This document shows positions 42,750 through 52,491 of a stretch of DNA of 64,000 nucleotides, piece after piece (within the stretch, counting starts at the first letter, position 1; each line of letters opens with the position of its first letter). The translations under genes and the position numbers were made by a program. The notes beneath the pieces are model-generated. The model made no database searches. It was not told the origin of the DNA and was given only the letters and a program-made list of their open reading frames with translations. The DNA is from Anaerosporobacter mobilis DSM 15930 (GTDB lineage Bacteria > Bacillota > Clostridia > Lachnospirales > Lachnospiraceae), in contig NZ_FRCP01000012.1 of the NCBI RefSeq assembly GCF_900142955.1, forward strand, positions 62,001 to 126,000, read 5' to 3'.

Positions 42750-43787
42750 ATGAATAAAATTGCAGTATTTGATACAAAACCATATGATAAGGAATGGCTT
42801 GAAAAGTTAGGCACAAACTATAAATTCAAATTTATCGAGAGTAAATTGAACAATGAAACAGTAGGACTAGCAAAAGGATGCCAAGGCGTTTGTGCATTCG
42901 TAAATGATGAAATCTGTAAAGAAACAATTGATCAACTTTATGATCTTGGAATTAACATTATTGCAATGAGATGTGCTGGGTATAGTAATGTTGATTTTAA
43001 ATCGGCATTTGGCAAGGTACATGTTGTACGTGTACCGGTATATTCACCACATGCGGTAGCAGAACATGCGATGGCACTTTTGTTAGCAGTTAATCGTAAG
43101 ATTCATAAAGCATATAACCGTACAAGAGACTTCAACTTTAGTCTGAGCGGATTGACGGGAATGGATTTATATGGGAAGACAATAGGTATTATCGGAACAG
43201 GAAAGATTGGACAAACATTTATTCAGATTTGCTTGGGATTTGGTATGCGTGTACTTGCATATGATTTGTATCCTGCTAAGAATACAGATCTTGAATATGT
43301 GGACTTAGACACCTTATTCAAGGAAAGTGATATTATCTCTTTACATTGTCCATTAACAGATCAAACAAAACATATATTATCAAAAGATGCATTCTCTAAG
43401 ATGAAGAAGGGTGTATATATTGTCAATACTTCTCGTGGTGCGTTAATTGAGACAGAAGCTTTACTTGAAGCACTGAATGATGGAACCGTGGCAGGTGCTG
43501 GTCTTGATGTATATGAAGAAGAGGCAGATTACTTCTTTGAGGATATGTCTGGAGCTATTGTGAAAGATGATATGTTATCCCTTCTTGTATCAAAGCCAAA
43601 TGTATTATTAACTTCTCACCAAGCCTTCTTAACCAATGAAGCATTAGAGAATATCGCTAAGGTTACAATTGATAACTTTGATGAGTACTTTGCAGGGGAA
43701 TGTTTAACGAATGAAGTATGTTATCATTGCCAATCTGGTAAAGTGATTGAGAATTGCGCGAGGAAAGAATCAGGTCGTTGTTTCTAA
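42750..43787 (+). CDS. D-2-hydroxyacid (probably D-lactate) dehydrogenase
   Basis: A 345-residue NAD-dependent enzyme. The Rossmann motif is GIIGTGKIG, the substrate-loop RCAGYSNVD, the catalytic Arg in NTSRGALIE, Glu in YEEEADYFF region and His in LTSHQAF. It is most like fermentative LdhA, reducing pyruvate to D-lactate. The C-terminal ~20 residues carry five Cys (VCYHCQ, NCARKE, GRCF), an unusual tail which might bind metal or be redox-sensitive. It follows nrdB by 29 bases and ends at a terminator. Confidence 0.9.
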   Translation: MNKIAVFDTKPYDKEWLEKLGTNYKFKFIESKLNNETVGLAKGCQGVCAFVNDEICKETIDQLYDLGINIIAMRCAGYSNVDFKSAFGKVHVVRVPVYSPHAVAEHAMALLLAVNRKIHKAYNRTRDFNFSLSGLTGMDLYGKTIGIIGTGKIGQTFIQICLGFGMRVLAYDLYPAKNTDLEYVDLDTLFKESDIISLHCPLTDQTKHILSKDAFSKMKKGVYIVNTSRGALIETEALLEALNDGTVAGAGLDVYEEEADYFFEDMSGAIVKDDMLSLLVSKPNVLLTSHQAFLTNEALENIAKVTIDNFDEYFAGECLTNEVCYHCQSGKVIENCARKESGRCF

Positions 43788-43800
43788 GAGTATGCAAAAA

Positions 43801-43833
43801 AAGGGCGTTAATAAATAGCGTCCTTATTTTTTT
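43801..43833 (+). terminator. Terminator after the D-lactate dehydrogenase gene
   Basis: AAGGGCG (43801-43807) pairs with CGTCCTT (43819-43825, one G-T pair), followed by ATTTTTTT. Confidence 0.75.
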
Positions 43834-43916
43834 ACCTTTTTTAATAAAATGGAAATAGTTTCAAAGTAGGGAGCGATTAAATTCATAAGTATCCTTTTAA
43901 TTTAGTTTTTCTTTAA

Positions 43917-44078
43917 AATCAATAGAAGTATTATGTAATATATGGTACAATATAAAATATATACAAAATTAGTGTAAAAAAACAATGCATATAAGTGAAT
44001 TTAACATGACTAGGGGAATTATGGTTTTTCACTATTGTTTGAATGCATAATTAATTGGTGGTTAAGGAGGTACATGAT
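43917..44078 (+). promoter_or_regulatory. Promoter and leader of chemoreceptor 1 (duplicated)
   Basis: TGG plus TACAAT (extended -10) lies at about 43944-43952. The segment from here to the start codon is recognisably homologous to 52338-52491 before the second receptor, sharing ATAAGTGA, TTTAA(A)CATGACT and GGGGA blocks in order. Confidence 0.6.
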
Positions 44079-46199
44079 ATGAAAAAAGCAAAAAAGGAAA
44101 TGGAAAAACAGAAAAAGAAAGTAAAGCAACCAAAAGAGAAAGTAAAGAGATCAAAAAAGAAAGTGAAGCAAAATGAAATATCTCAGAAGGAATCTAGAAA
44201 AAGGAAGTTACGTACTGCTCTACTAATGGGTTTTGCTGCACCAGTAATATTTATATTTTCCTTGGGATTTATATCTTATAATCTAGCATCAGATGCGATG
44301 ATTAAGAATTATGAGAGTTCTTCCAATGATATCTTAGAAGCAAATGCTAGATATATGGAAAGTATATTTGAAGAAGTTGCCACACAATCAATTAAAATCA
44401 TTACGAATAAGAACTTCGATTATTACTATAATGGAAAAAGTGATGACATGTTCGAGAACTTAGAGTACATGAGGAATCTTAAGAATGATGTTATGACGAA
44501 CAGTGTGCTTATAGATGGGATAAGAAGTATGTATATCCTTAGTAATAATAGAGCTCCTATTGTTACAGGCAATGATCAAATTCAAAATTCACCGTATGAA
44601 CTGTTTACTTCTACAGATTTAATAGCGGGAGAATCTAAAAAAGATGGTTGGTATGGCTCGCATAGTGCAATTGATGCGAAAGAAAAAAAGGGGTATGGGT
44701 TATCCTACATTAAGGAAGCGCTAAAGGGAAAAGCATACGTAATAACCGATATTGATCATGGATATGTAGAGTCTATGCTTGATAATATGTATCAAGAAGG
44801 AGCAATTACTTCCATCGTAACAAAAGATGGAGTAGAGGTATATTCTACTGAGTCAAAAGTTGGAGAAGACAATATATTTGCTAATCAAGATTATTACATA
44901 AAAGTATTAGAATCGGGGAAGACAAGTGGGCATGAATATGTGACTTTAAACGATGTGAACTATCTATTTACATATAGCAAAGTTGGAGAAACAGAATTAG
45001 TATTATGTAACTTGATTCCGAAAACAATTATTCTTAAGAATGCAACTTCAATCGGAAAAGCAAGTATTGCATTTGCCATTGTGTCTGCGATTATAGCATT
45101 GATGATTGGGACAGCATTAGCAAGAGGTATTGGTAAAGCAATTGGAGACATGAAAGATACAATGGAAAGCGTAGCACAAGGTGATTTGACAGTTCAGTTT
45201 AAAACTAAGCGAAAAGATGAGTTTAAGATATTAGAAAACAGTCTGTCCAATATGATTGGTAACATGCAACACCTTGTAAAAGAAGTAGCTGAGGTTAGTG
45301 ACAGGGTAAATGTTTCGGCAGAAGACTTGTCGAATACCTCTTCAATTGTGTTAGAATCCTCAAAGAATATATCAATTGCAATAAATGAAGTTGCGATAGG
45401 TTCTTCCAAACAAGTAATTGATACAGACTCTTGTTTGAAACAGATGTCAACATTATCAGACATGGTTAATAAAGTATATGATGAAACCAATGAAATTGAT
45501 GGCTTGTTCGAGAATACTATGGAAACAGTGGCAAGTGGATTGACAATTGTGAATAATTTGAATGATAAAGCAAAGGCAACTTCACAGATAACAAAAGAGA
45601 TATCAATAGGAATGAAAAACCTGGAAGAGAATTCTCGTTCCATTGAGAATATCGTTAATGCAATTAATGAGATTTCTGAACAAACAAACTTACTATCATT
45701 GAATGCTTCCATTGAAGCAGCTAGAGCTGGTGATTCTGGTAGAGGTTTTGCAGTAGTAGCAGGAGAAATTAGAAATCTAGCTACCAAGTCAATGGAATCG
45801 GCAAATCAGATTCAAGAAATCATTAATTCCATTCAATATCAAACAAATGCAACAGCGAAAACAACACAGAAGGCAGAACAAATTGTTCTAACACAAGAAA
45901 AGGCTTTACAAGATACGATTCAAGTATTTGGTAGCATTAATAAACTAGTAGAAGATTTGGTATTAGAACTTGATAAGATTAAACAGTATGTAGCAGGCAT
46001 GGAAAGTGCAAGGAATGATACCTTAGATTCTATACAGAATATCTCAGCAGTTTCTGAAGAATCGGCGGCAGCCTCCGAGGAAGTTAGTGCGACTGCAATT
46101 AGTCAATCGGAAGAGATTGAGCAATTAGCGGGTGCAGCAGAGGGACTTACTAATGATGCGAAAGTATTACAACAAGCAATCGGTAAATTTAAGATTTAG
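44079..46199 (+). CDS. Methyl-accepting chemotaxis protein, copy 1
   Basis: A 706-residue receptor: a very Lys-rich cytosolic N-terminus (1-50, repeated KVK units), TM1 (about 50-72), an extracellular Cache-type sensor (about 75-315), TM2 (about 328-350), HAMP, and a signalling domain whose tip is EQTNLLSLNASIEAARAGDSGRG. It couples ligand sensing to CheA. Start at ATG 44079, eight bases after AAGGAGG. The receptor at 52492 has the same length and nearly the same cytosolic half but a clearly different sensor half. Both flank a sugar ABC system. Confidence 0.93.
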   Translation: MKKAKKEMEKQKKKVKQPKEKVKRSKKKVKQNEISQKESRKRKLRTALLMGFAAPVIFIFSLGFISYNLASDAMIKNYESSSNDILEANARYMESIFEEVATQSIKIITNKNFDYYYNGKSDDMFENLEYMRNLKNDVMTNSVLIDGIRSMYILSNNRAPIVTGNDQIQNSPYELFTSTDLIAGESKKDGWYGSHSAIDAKEKKGYGLSYIKEALKGKAYVITDIDHGYVESMLDNMYQEGAITSIVTKDGVEVYSTESKVGEDNIFANQDYYIKVLESGKTSGHEYVTLNDVNYLFTYSKVGETELVLCNLIPKTIILKNATSIGKASIAFAIVSAIIALMIGTALARGIGKAIGDMKDTMESVAQGDLTVQFKTKRKDEFKILENSLSNMIGNMQHLVKEVAEVSDRVNVSAEDLSNTSSIVLESSKNISIAINEVAIGSSKQVIDTDSCLKQMSTLSDMVNKVYDETNEIDGLFENTMETVASGLTIVNNLNDKAKATSQITKEISIGMKNLEENSRSIENIVNAINEISEQTNLLSLNASIEAARAGDSGRGFAVVAGEIRNLATKSMESANQIQEIINSIQYQTNATAKTTQKAEQIVLTQEKALQDTIQVFGSINKLVEDLVLELDKIKQYVAGMESARNDTLDSIQNISAVSEESAAASEEVSATAISQSEEIEQLAGAAEGLTNDAKVLQQAIGKFKI

Positions 46200-46260
46200 G
46201 TAATAGAAGAAGGTAGATTTAAGAGTGTTGATATGTGGAGAATGACCACAAATAACTAAT

Positions 46261-46312
46261 AAATGGTACTTTGCTAATGTATGCAATATATTAGCAAAGT
46301 ACCATTTTGTTG
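46261..46312 (+). terminator. Terminator after chemoreceptor 1
   Basis: A 17-bp perfect stem (46262-46278 with 46290-46306), followed by TTGTTGTTTTG. The remainder of the 311-base gap 46200-46510 is AT-rich with no gene seen. Confidence 0.85.
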
Positions 46313-46510
46313 TTTTGTAAAAATTGTTTTGTAAATAGATGATATGTATGGTAATATTGAATAATTGATGAGTATATATTGCAAAACTACTAAATAATAA
46401 GATGGTTTACAAAATATAATTATACTATTTAGCTAATTTGTATGTTTTCTAAGCAATAAAAATCAACAAAATATCAAATGTGGCTAGATACTTGTACTGG
46501 GAGGATTCTT

Positions 46511-48775
46511 ATGAAATTAAAGCGTATAAAATGGTCTAAAATGCAGCTAAAGACAGTTTTTTATATATCGTTTTTTAGCTTTATAATATGTCCTATATTA
46601 ATTGTGCTGGTTACGGTACTGAATATACTTAATCAAGAATTTAAAAAGCAGGCAATTGAAAATATTAAGCAAGTACACGAAACAATAGTAACGGAATTGG
46701 TTTCTGATATTGGAGTTATGTCTATGAGATTATCCCATCTAATCTACAGTAATAACAATGAAATATTAGATTATGCAGCAGGAACAGACTCAGAGGACCT
46801 GAAATCTAGATATGATTCTTCTCAAAAGTTAAATCAAGCAAGTAGTCTGGCTTTGGAGCCGGCATCTAATATAATTTCCGTGGGATTTTATATGAAGGAT
46901 CAAAGAATCTCATATTATAAGAATACAATCAATAAATCATATGAGGAAACAAGTAGTAGTACATGTTATAGGACCGCAGTTAAAAACAAGAATCAGGTAG
47001 TTATTGGATTCATAAATAATGATTTAAACAACGGCCTCTACGCGGGAGCAAAAAAGAATTCATTAGTATTAGTGTTTGCTTTCGCGCCTGATCGTAGGAC
47101 CGATCGATCTGAGAAGATAGAGATGGTTATGTTTTACCAAAATTCAGGGGTTGCTGATAAAATTAAGAATTATAATAGAGAATATCTAAAGGGAAATAAT
47201 AATTTCGGTATTATGGAAATGAAATCTAGTGATGGAGAAAATATATTTACTACGTTAGATGGAGAAGAGAATTATAACAACTCGAAATATACACAGATTA
47301 CAACACCTTTAAAATTATATTCGGATACATGGTACATAAACAGTTACATAAAAACAAGTGATTTGAGTGCAAGTTTTTGGAGGGTTGCGCTTTGGGTTTT
47401 ATTAGTTGCATTGATTATATTACTTTTAGTAGGTTATTATTCTAGTTATTTCTTGAGAAGTATAGTAAAGCCAATTCAAAGAATAAATTATGGTTTAAGA
47501 CAGATTGAAGAGGGGGAACTACAAATCCATATTGAACCAGGTGGACAGTATGAAATTCGTACAATGATTCATTCTTTTAATTCAATGGTACGAAGATTAC
47601 AAGTATTAATTTCTGATTATGAAGAGAAAGTAAGGACTAGCGAAAAAACATTAGAGGATTATTTTACAGGAATGATTACTGGTGAGATAACTCCAGCTGA
47701 GGTGAATAGAAAATCAAAATACTTTTTTGAAGATAGTTATGTTATTCTAGGATTTGTTCTTAATAAAGGTAAAACGAATGAGAGCGAGTATAATGAGATG
47801 GAAAAGCTCCATTGTAATTTTGAACGCAACCTAAGGTTTAGTTCACGATGTATTGCATATATTGAGAATCCTACTATCATGTATGCATTCTATCGTATAA
47901 CAGAAGAAGATTATGTAGTAAATATCTATAGTATGATACAGGAGTTGCAAAAATCAACATATAGTGAACATGGAATTGATATTACTGTTTGTATTAGCAA
48001 AAAGCAATATGGTTATGGGAATTTTCTTGAGGAATTAGAGCATTTGAAAGGTAGTTTTGATTTCCGTTTTCTGAAAGGAAAGAATGCCATTGTTGATTGT
48101 AATAAAGAAGATGAACTTATGGATCAAATAATACAATATTCAAATCAATATTTGGATTTTTCCAAAGCTTTATATATAGCTGATGAAAGGACCGTTATTC
48201 CGGAAAAAGAAAAGTTGTTTGAAGTATTGAATAAAGCATCACTTAGAGAGGGGCAATTACATGTATTAGGATTGATTCTTGAAATTGCAAAGAAGTTCTA
48301 TTCGAACCATGCCAATTTTTATGAGATCTTTGGTGAACAGTATAATTATTATGAGAAATTAGAACGGATAGAAGATATTCGTAGTTTAAAGCTATGGCTA
48401 ACAAATTACATAGATTGGATTATTGATTATTCGGTAGAAAAACTATACATTAAAGAAAATGATATTATACTGAAAGCGAAAAGGTATATAGGCAACCATT
48501 ATGAAAATTCTGATCTAACGCTGAAAGAAGTAGCCGATTATGTGGAATTGAATGAGAAATATTTTACAAGTAAATTCTCAAAAGAAACAGGAGAGACATT
48601 CATAAGTTATCTTACATCCCTTAGAATCGAAAAGGCTAAAGATTTATTAAAGACAACTAATTTTAAGATATATGAGATAGCAGAGATGGTTGGATATCGT
48701 AATGTGGAGAATTTTAATAGGGTTTTCAAAAAAAATACTGGTACAAGCCCTGCACAGTATCGAAAAACGGCTTAA
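46511..48775 (+). CDS. Membrane-bound AraC-family regulator with extracellular sensor
   Basis: A 754-residue protein: TM1 (about 13-38), extracellular sensor (about 40-290), TM2 (about 295-320), HAMP-like linker, a middle domain, and a C-terminal AraC double HTH (NHYENSDLTLKEVADYVELN, then IYEIAEMVGYRNVENFNRVFKK). It senses an external sugar directly, without a phosphorelay. This type is frequent beside carbohydrate ABC genes in Lachnospiraceae and Paenibacillus. Start at ATG 46511, six bases after GGGAGG. It should activate the binding protein and permease genes that follow. Confidence 0.9.
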   Translation: MKLKRIKWSKMQLKTVFYISFFSFIICPILIVLVTVLNILNQEFKKQAIENIKQVHETIVTELVSDIGVMSMRLSHLIYSNNNEILDYAAGTDSEDLKSRYDSSQKLNQASSLALEPASNIISVGFYMKDQRISYYKNTINKSYEETSSSTCYRTAVKNKNQVVIGFINNDLNNGLYAGAKKNSLVLVFAFAPDRRTDRSEKIEMVMFYQNSGVADKIKNYNREYLKGNNNFGIMEMKSSDGENIFTTLDGEENYNNSKYTQITTPLKLYSDTWYINSYIKTSDLSASFWRVALWVLLVALIILLLVGYYSSYFLRSIVKPIQRINYGLRQIEEGELQIHIEPGGQYEIRTMIHSFNSMVRRLQVLISDYEEKVRTSEKTLEDYFTGMITGEITPAEVNRKSKYFFEDSYVILGFVLNKGKTNESEYNEMEKLHCNFERNLRFSSRCIAYIENPTIMYAFYRITEEDYVVNIYSMIQELQKSTYSEHGIDITVCISKKQYGYGNFLEELEHLKGSFDFRFLKGKNAIVDCNKEDELMDQIIQYSNQYLDFSKALYIADERTVIPEKEKLFEVLNKASLREGQLHVLGLILEIAKKFYSNHANFYEIFGEQYNYYEKLERIEDIRSLKLWLTNYIDWIIDYSVEKLYIKENDIILKAKRYIGNHYENSDLTLKEVADYVELNEKYFTSKFSKETGETFISYLTSLRIEKAKDLLKTTNFKIYEIAEMVGYRNVENFNRVFKKNTGTSPAQYRKTA

Positions 48776-48783
48776 AAACAATG

Positions 48784-48831
48784 TAGACACTCAATATACT
48801 ATATGTATGAAGAGTGTCTATGTTTTATTCT
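48784..48831 (+). terminator. Terminator after the AraC-type regulator
   Basis: TAGACACTC (48784-48792) pairs with GAGTGTCTA (48812-48820), followed by TGTTTTATT. Confidence 0.75.
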
Positions 48832-48990
48832 TTAACTATGTATTTCTTACTATTTAACAGGAATACGAACGAATTATCAAGATATCAATACCATAACATG
48901 TGAAAATTAATCAAGAAATATGAAGTTTTTCCATAGTGATTGGAAGGAAAGATTGTTATGATACAGCTATCAAAAAAAAGGAGGAATTTT

Positions 48991-50367
48991 ATGAAAAAGC
49001 AAAAACTTATGGCAACTATTTTAACGTGTATTCTTTTAGCAACTTCTATAGTAGGTTGTTCTAAAACGAATAACAAAAAGGAAGAGGTTACACCTTCTAC
49101 TTCAGAAACGACAGATACTACTAATACAGAAGAGGAGGAAAAAGGACAAGAAAAAGACTTATCAGCTTCACTAACATTTGCTATCTGGGATAATAATCTT
49201 AATGATTTTATTGAGCAAAACGATATGGTAGGTAAGTTCCAAGAGAAATATCCCAATATTGATATTGAAGTAGAAAAAGTTAAAGATGACAGTGAATATT
49301 GGAACACTATGAAGATAAGAGCATCTGCAAATCAACTACCAGATGTTATGTTTAATAAGCCTTTTACTTTATCAAGATTTAAAGATTACTTAATTGATTT
49401 AAAAGATACAGTTGCTTGTTCAAACAATGAATTGGCATCAGGATATGCGATTGATGGAAAAGTACTAGGAATTCCAATGACTTCAGGATATGAATATGTA
49501 TACTATTGGAAAGATCTTTTTGCAGAAGCAGGTGTAGAAGTACCTACAACTTGGAGCGAATTAGAAGAAGTATCGAAGACATTACAAGCTTATTATGAAA
49601 AAGATAATAAGGATTTCATGGCAATTGCCTGTGGATTAAAGGATTCATGGCCAGATTATCCATATATGGAGTTTATGCCAGCTCTTGAATCAGGTAATGG
49701 ACAAAACTGGAATACAATGACTACACAAGATGCTCCATTCTCAGAAGGAACGGATATATATAAAGCATATAACAAAGTACATAGTTTATTTACTTCTGGG
49801 GTATTAGGAAAAGATCCTTTAGGTTTAGGAAATGATCAAGCAACTACGTTATTCGCAACAAAAGGTGCAGCTATGATTGCTTTAGGAGATTGGGGACTTC
49901 AAAACATTAAGAGTGCAACGGAAGATGTATCTCAATTAGGTACGTTCTATTTACCAACAAGAAACACAGAATCAGATCCATACAATGTAATTGTACAAGG
50001 GGATTCCTTCATGGGAGTAACAACACATTCAAAAAATCAAGAGGCTGCAACCGCTTTTGTTGAGTGGTTTTACTCAGAGGCTTGGTACCCAGACTTTCTT
50101 AATTATGTTTCTTCGGCCTCTGCTATGAAGAACTTTACGAAAGACAAAGACCCTGTACTTGCTGAATCAGATACACTTTGTCCTGATAAAGTATTGGTTA
50201 TGTATGATGGTGGTGGAGACGATTTCGCTTCAATTCAAAATGAGACTACCTTTGACTATAAGATGTTAGGTGCTCAAATGTCTATTAGTGATTTTGATTT
50301 AAATAAGGAATTTGAAAAACTTAATGCTGCATGGAAGGATGCGAGAGCAAACCTCGGAATAAAATAA
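48991..50367 (+). CDS. Sugar ABC transporter substrate-binding lipoprotein
   Basis: A 458-residue protein with a lipoprotein signal (ATSIVGC), an acidic Thr/Glu-rich linker, and the family 1 binding-protein fold (FAIWDNNLNDFIEQ..., YEYVYYWKDLFAEAGVEVPTTWSELEE). It binds a sugar or oligosaccharide outside the cell and delivers it to the two permeases downstream. ATG 48991 behind AAAGGAGG. Two hairpins follow before the permease genes, giving the usual excess of binding protein. Confidence 0.94.
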   Translation: MKKQKLMATILTCILLATSIVGCSKTNNKKEEVTPSTSETTDTTNTEEEEKGQEKDLSASLTFAIWDNNLNDFIEQNDMVGKFQEKYPNIDIEVEKVKDDSEYWNTMKIRASANQLPDVMFNKPFTLSRFKDYLIDLKDTVACSNNELASGYAIDGKVLGIPMTSGYEYVYYWKDLFAEAGVEVPTTWSELEEVSKTLQAYYEKDNKDFMAIACGLKDSWPDYPYMEFMPALESGNGQNWNTMTTQDAPFSEGTDIYKAYNKVHSLFTSGVLGKDPLGLGNDQATTLFATKGAAMIALGDWGLQNIKSATEDVSQLGTFYLPTRNTESDPYNVIVQGDSFMGVTTHSKNQEAATAFVEWFYSEAWYPDFLNYVSSASAMKNFTKDKDPVLAESDTLCPDKVLVMYDGGGDDFASIQNETTFDYKMLGAQMSISDFDLNKEFEKLNAAWKDARANLGIK

Positions 50368-50383
50368 AACAATTATTAGCATA

Positions 50384-50404
50384 GAGGCTACAGTTGGTAG
50401 CCTC
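50384..50404 (+). promoter_or_regulatory. Intercistronic hairpin 1
   Basis: GAGGCTAC (50384-50391) pairs with GTAGCCTC (50397-50404). No T-run. With the next hairpin it probably protects the binding-protein mRNA or attenuates the permease genes. Confidence 0.6.
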
Positions 50405-50409
50405 TAAAT

Positions 50410-50453
50410 AGGTCAACTGCCAATTTGATACGTCTCAAATTGGCGCGTTAACC
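50410..50453 (+). promoter_or_regulatory. Intercistronic hairpin 2
   Basis: GCCAATTTGA (50419-50428) pairs with TCAAATTGGC (50435-50444). Outer arms AGGTCAAC/GTTAACCT add pairs with one mismatch. It ends a few bases before the AAGGAGG of the permease gene. Confidence 0.65.
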
Positions 50454-50471
50454 TAAGATAAGGAGGCAGCT

Positions 50472-51362
50472 GTGAGTAAATTATCTAGAAAAAGAAAACA
50501 ATTTATTTTTATTTCACTTGTTATACCGTTACTTTTATTAATAGCATTTGTAGTATTTCCGGCATTCGATTTGTTTAAAATGAGTTTTACTAATTGGGAT
50601 GGGTACTCACCATCTAGTAAGTTTATTGGGATTGATAATTATATCTCCATGCTAAAGAATAGCGACTTATGGCTTTCGTTAAAAAACAATGCTGTTTACT
50701 TCGTAGTACATTTATTAATGATACCAGTGGAACTGGGGTTTGCAGTTTTACTTATAAGTAAATTAAGAGCTGCAAAGTTCTACAAGACAATGGTTTTTAT
50801 GCCATACATCATTAATGGTGTTGCCATTGCTTATGTATTCTCTTATTTTTTCTCACCAATCAATGGTGCATTTGATTCTATTTTACAAGTGCTTAATTTG
50901 GATAGCTTGTCTCGTAATTGGTTATCAGATGTTAAAATTGTAAACTATGTGCTTTCGTTTGTATCCGTATGGAAATATAGTGGTTATCATGTAATCTTGT
51001 TTATGGCAGCCCTTCAATCAATACCAAAAGATCTTGAAGAGGCAGCAAAAGTGGATGGAGCAACAACAGTTCACATATTTAAGTTCATTCAGGTTCCAGC
51101 AATTATGTTGATGGTAGATTTTGTATTATTTGATAATATAAGAGGTGCCTTACAAGTGTTTGACATTCCTTTTGTTATGACATCAGGTGGCCCAGGTTAT
51201 GCATCATCGACCTTTACCCTGTATACAATCAAAACAGCCTTTACGTTTTCTAACTTTGGCTTGGCTTCAACAATGGCAGTTGCAATTATGGTGTTAATTA
51301 TTGTAATTTATATAATTCAAAATAAAATCATTCACGGTTTCGTTTTAAAGAATAGGAGGTAA
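50472..51362 (+). CDS. Sugar ABC transporter permease 1 (MalF/UgpA-like)
   Basis: A 296-residue protein with six membrane segments and the EAA loop EEAAKVDGATTVHIFKFIQVP, which contacts the ATPase. GTG start behind AAGGAGG. It forms the channel with the next gene product. No ATPase gene is present in the locus, so a shared MsmK-type ATPase encoded elsewhere must energise it. Confidence 0.94.
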   Translation: MSKLSRKRKQFIFISLVIPLLLLIAFVVFPAFDLFKMSFTNWDGYSPSSKFIGIDNYISMLKNSDLWLSLKNNAVYFVVHLLMIPVELGFAVLLISKLRAAKFYKTMVFMPYIINGVAIAYVFSYFFSPINGAFDSILQVLNLDSLSRNWLSDVKIVNYVLSFVSVWKYSGYHVILFMAALQSIPKDLEEAAKVDGATTVHIFKFIQVPAIMLMVDFVLFDNIRGALQVFDIPFVMTSGGPGYASSTFTLYTIKTAFTFSNFGLASTMAVAIMVLIIVIYIIQNKIIHGFVLKNRR

Positions 51363-51366
51363 CAGC

Positions 51367-52200
51367 ATGGTTAAGAGAGTTTCTAATCAAGTTATGAAGC
51401 AGATAATATGTATAGCCATGGTATTAATTGTATTAGCACCTATCCTATTAACATTATTTGCATCATTAAAAACAAAAGCAGATATGGTGTTGACTTCACC
51501 TTTGTTACTACCTCCATTAAAGAATATTACATTTGATAATTTCGCAAAGGTATTGACGGATAAATATCTATTATTAGGTTTTAAAAATACAGGAATTATG
51601 TTAGTGGTATCATTATTTTTTAATGTAATGTTTGGTACAATTACAGCATTTATAATTGAACGATTTGATTTTCGTGGTAAGAAGATAGTAGTTGGACTTT
51701 TCTTTATTGGTATGTTGATTCCGACATTTGTAACAGAAATCTCTAGATTCAAAGTGATACAAGGGTTGAATCTGTATAATACGTTAGGTGCACCAATTAT
51801 TATATATATCGCATCGGATTTAATGCAATTATACATATATAGACAGTTTATCTCAACGCTTCCAGTGTCACTAGATGAAGCTGCTTTAATAGATGGGTGT
51901 TCGTATTTTAAGCTTTTTAGAAAGATAATATTTCCTTTATTAGCGCCGGCTACGGCTACCGTTTGTATTATTAAAGCTATTAATATTATAAACGATATGT
52001 ATATACCATACCTCTATATGCCAAAGAATAAGCTTAGAACATTAACGACATTTTTGATGAATTATGCGAATGCGCAACAAGGGTCTTGGCAGACACTAGC
52101 CGCAGGGATAATAATAATAATGATTCCAACGATTATTATATATGTTTTCTTTCAAAGATATATATTGGCAGGGATTGCAGCTGGAGCGGTAAAGGAATAA
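51367..52200 (+). CDS. Sugar ABC transporter permease 2 (MalG/UgpE-like)
   Basis: A 277-residue protein with six membrane segments and the EAA loop DEAALIDGCSYFKLFRKIIFP. It starts four bases after its partner, with GGAGG overlapping the end of that gene, so the two are translationally coupled. It completes the importer. Confidence 0.94.
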   Translation: MVKRVSNQVMKQIICIAMVLIVLAPILLTLFASLKTKADMVLTSPLLLPPLKNITFDNFAKVLTDKYLLLGFKNTGIMLVVSLFFNVMFGTITAFIIERFDFRGKKIVVGLFFIGMLIPTFVTEISRFKVIQGLNLYNTLGAPIIIYIASDLMQLYIYRQFISTLPVSLDEAALIDGCSYFKLFRKIIFPLLAPATATVCIIKAINIINDMYIPYLYMPKNKLRTLTTFLMNYANAQQGSWQTLAAGIIIIMIPTIIIYVFFQRYILAGIAAGAVKE

Positions 52201-52284
52201 GATATTGCCGTTGAGCTAGCAGTATAACAGGGAAGGCCTGTGATAGGCAGGGCATAATAATAATAATAATAAAAGCAGATTATA

Positions 52285-52323
52285 AAAAGGTCTTATCAAT
52301 TTGATTGATAGGTACCTTTTTAT
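52285..52323 (+). terminator. Terminator after the sugar permease genes
   Basis: AAAAGGT and TATCAAT (52285-52300) pair with ATTGATA and ACCTTTT (52304-52320) with small bulges, ending in T residues. Confidence 0.75.
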
Positions 52324-52337
52324 TTGTTTATTCATCA

Positions 52338-52491
52338 AAGCAATAGAAAAATTATGTATTTTATGGTATAATGTGAGATATATGCAAAATTTTTGATAAA
52401 GTGATGCGTATAAGTGATTTAAACATGACTTGGGGATTGTGTTTTATCACGATTATTACATAATGGAAGTATGTTTAAGGAGATTCATAAC
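52338..52491 (+). promoter_or_regulatory. Promoter and leader of chemoreceptor 2 (duplicated)
   Basis: TGG plus TATAAT (extended -10) at about 52364-52372, homologous to the segment before chemoreceptor 1 (43917-44078). Confidence 0.65.
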
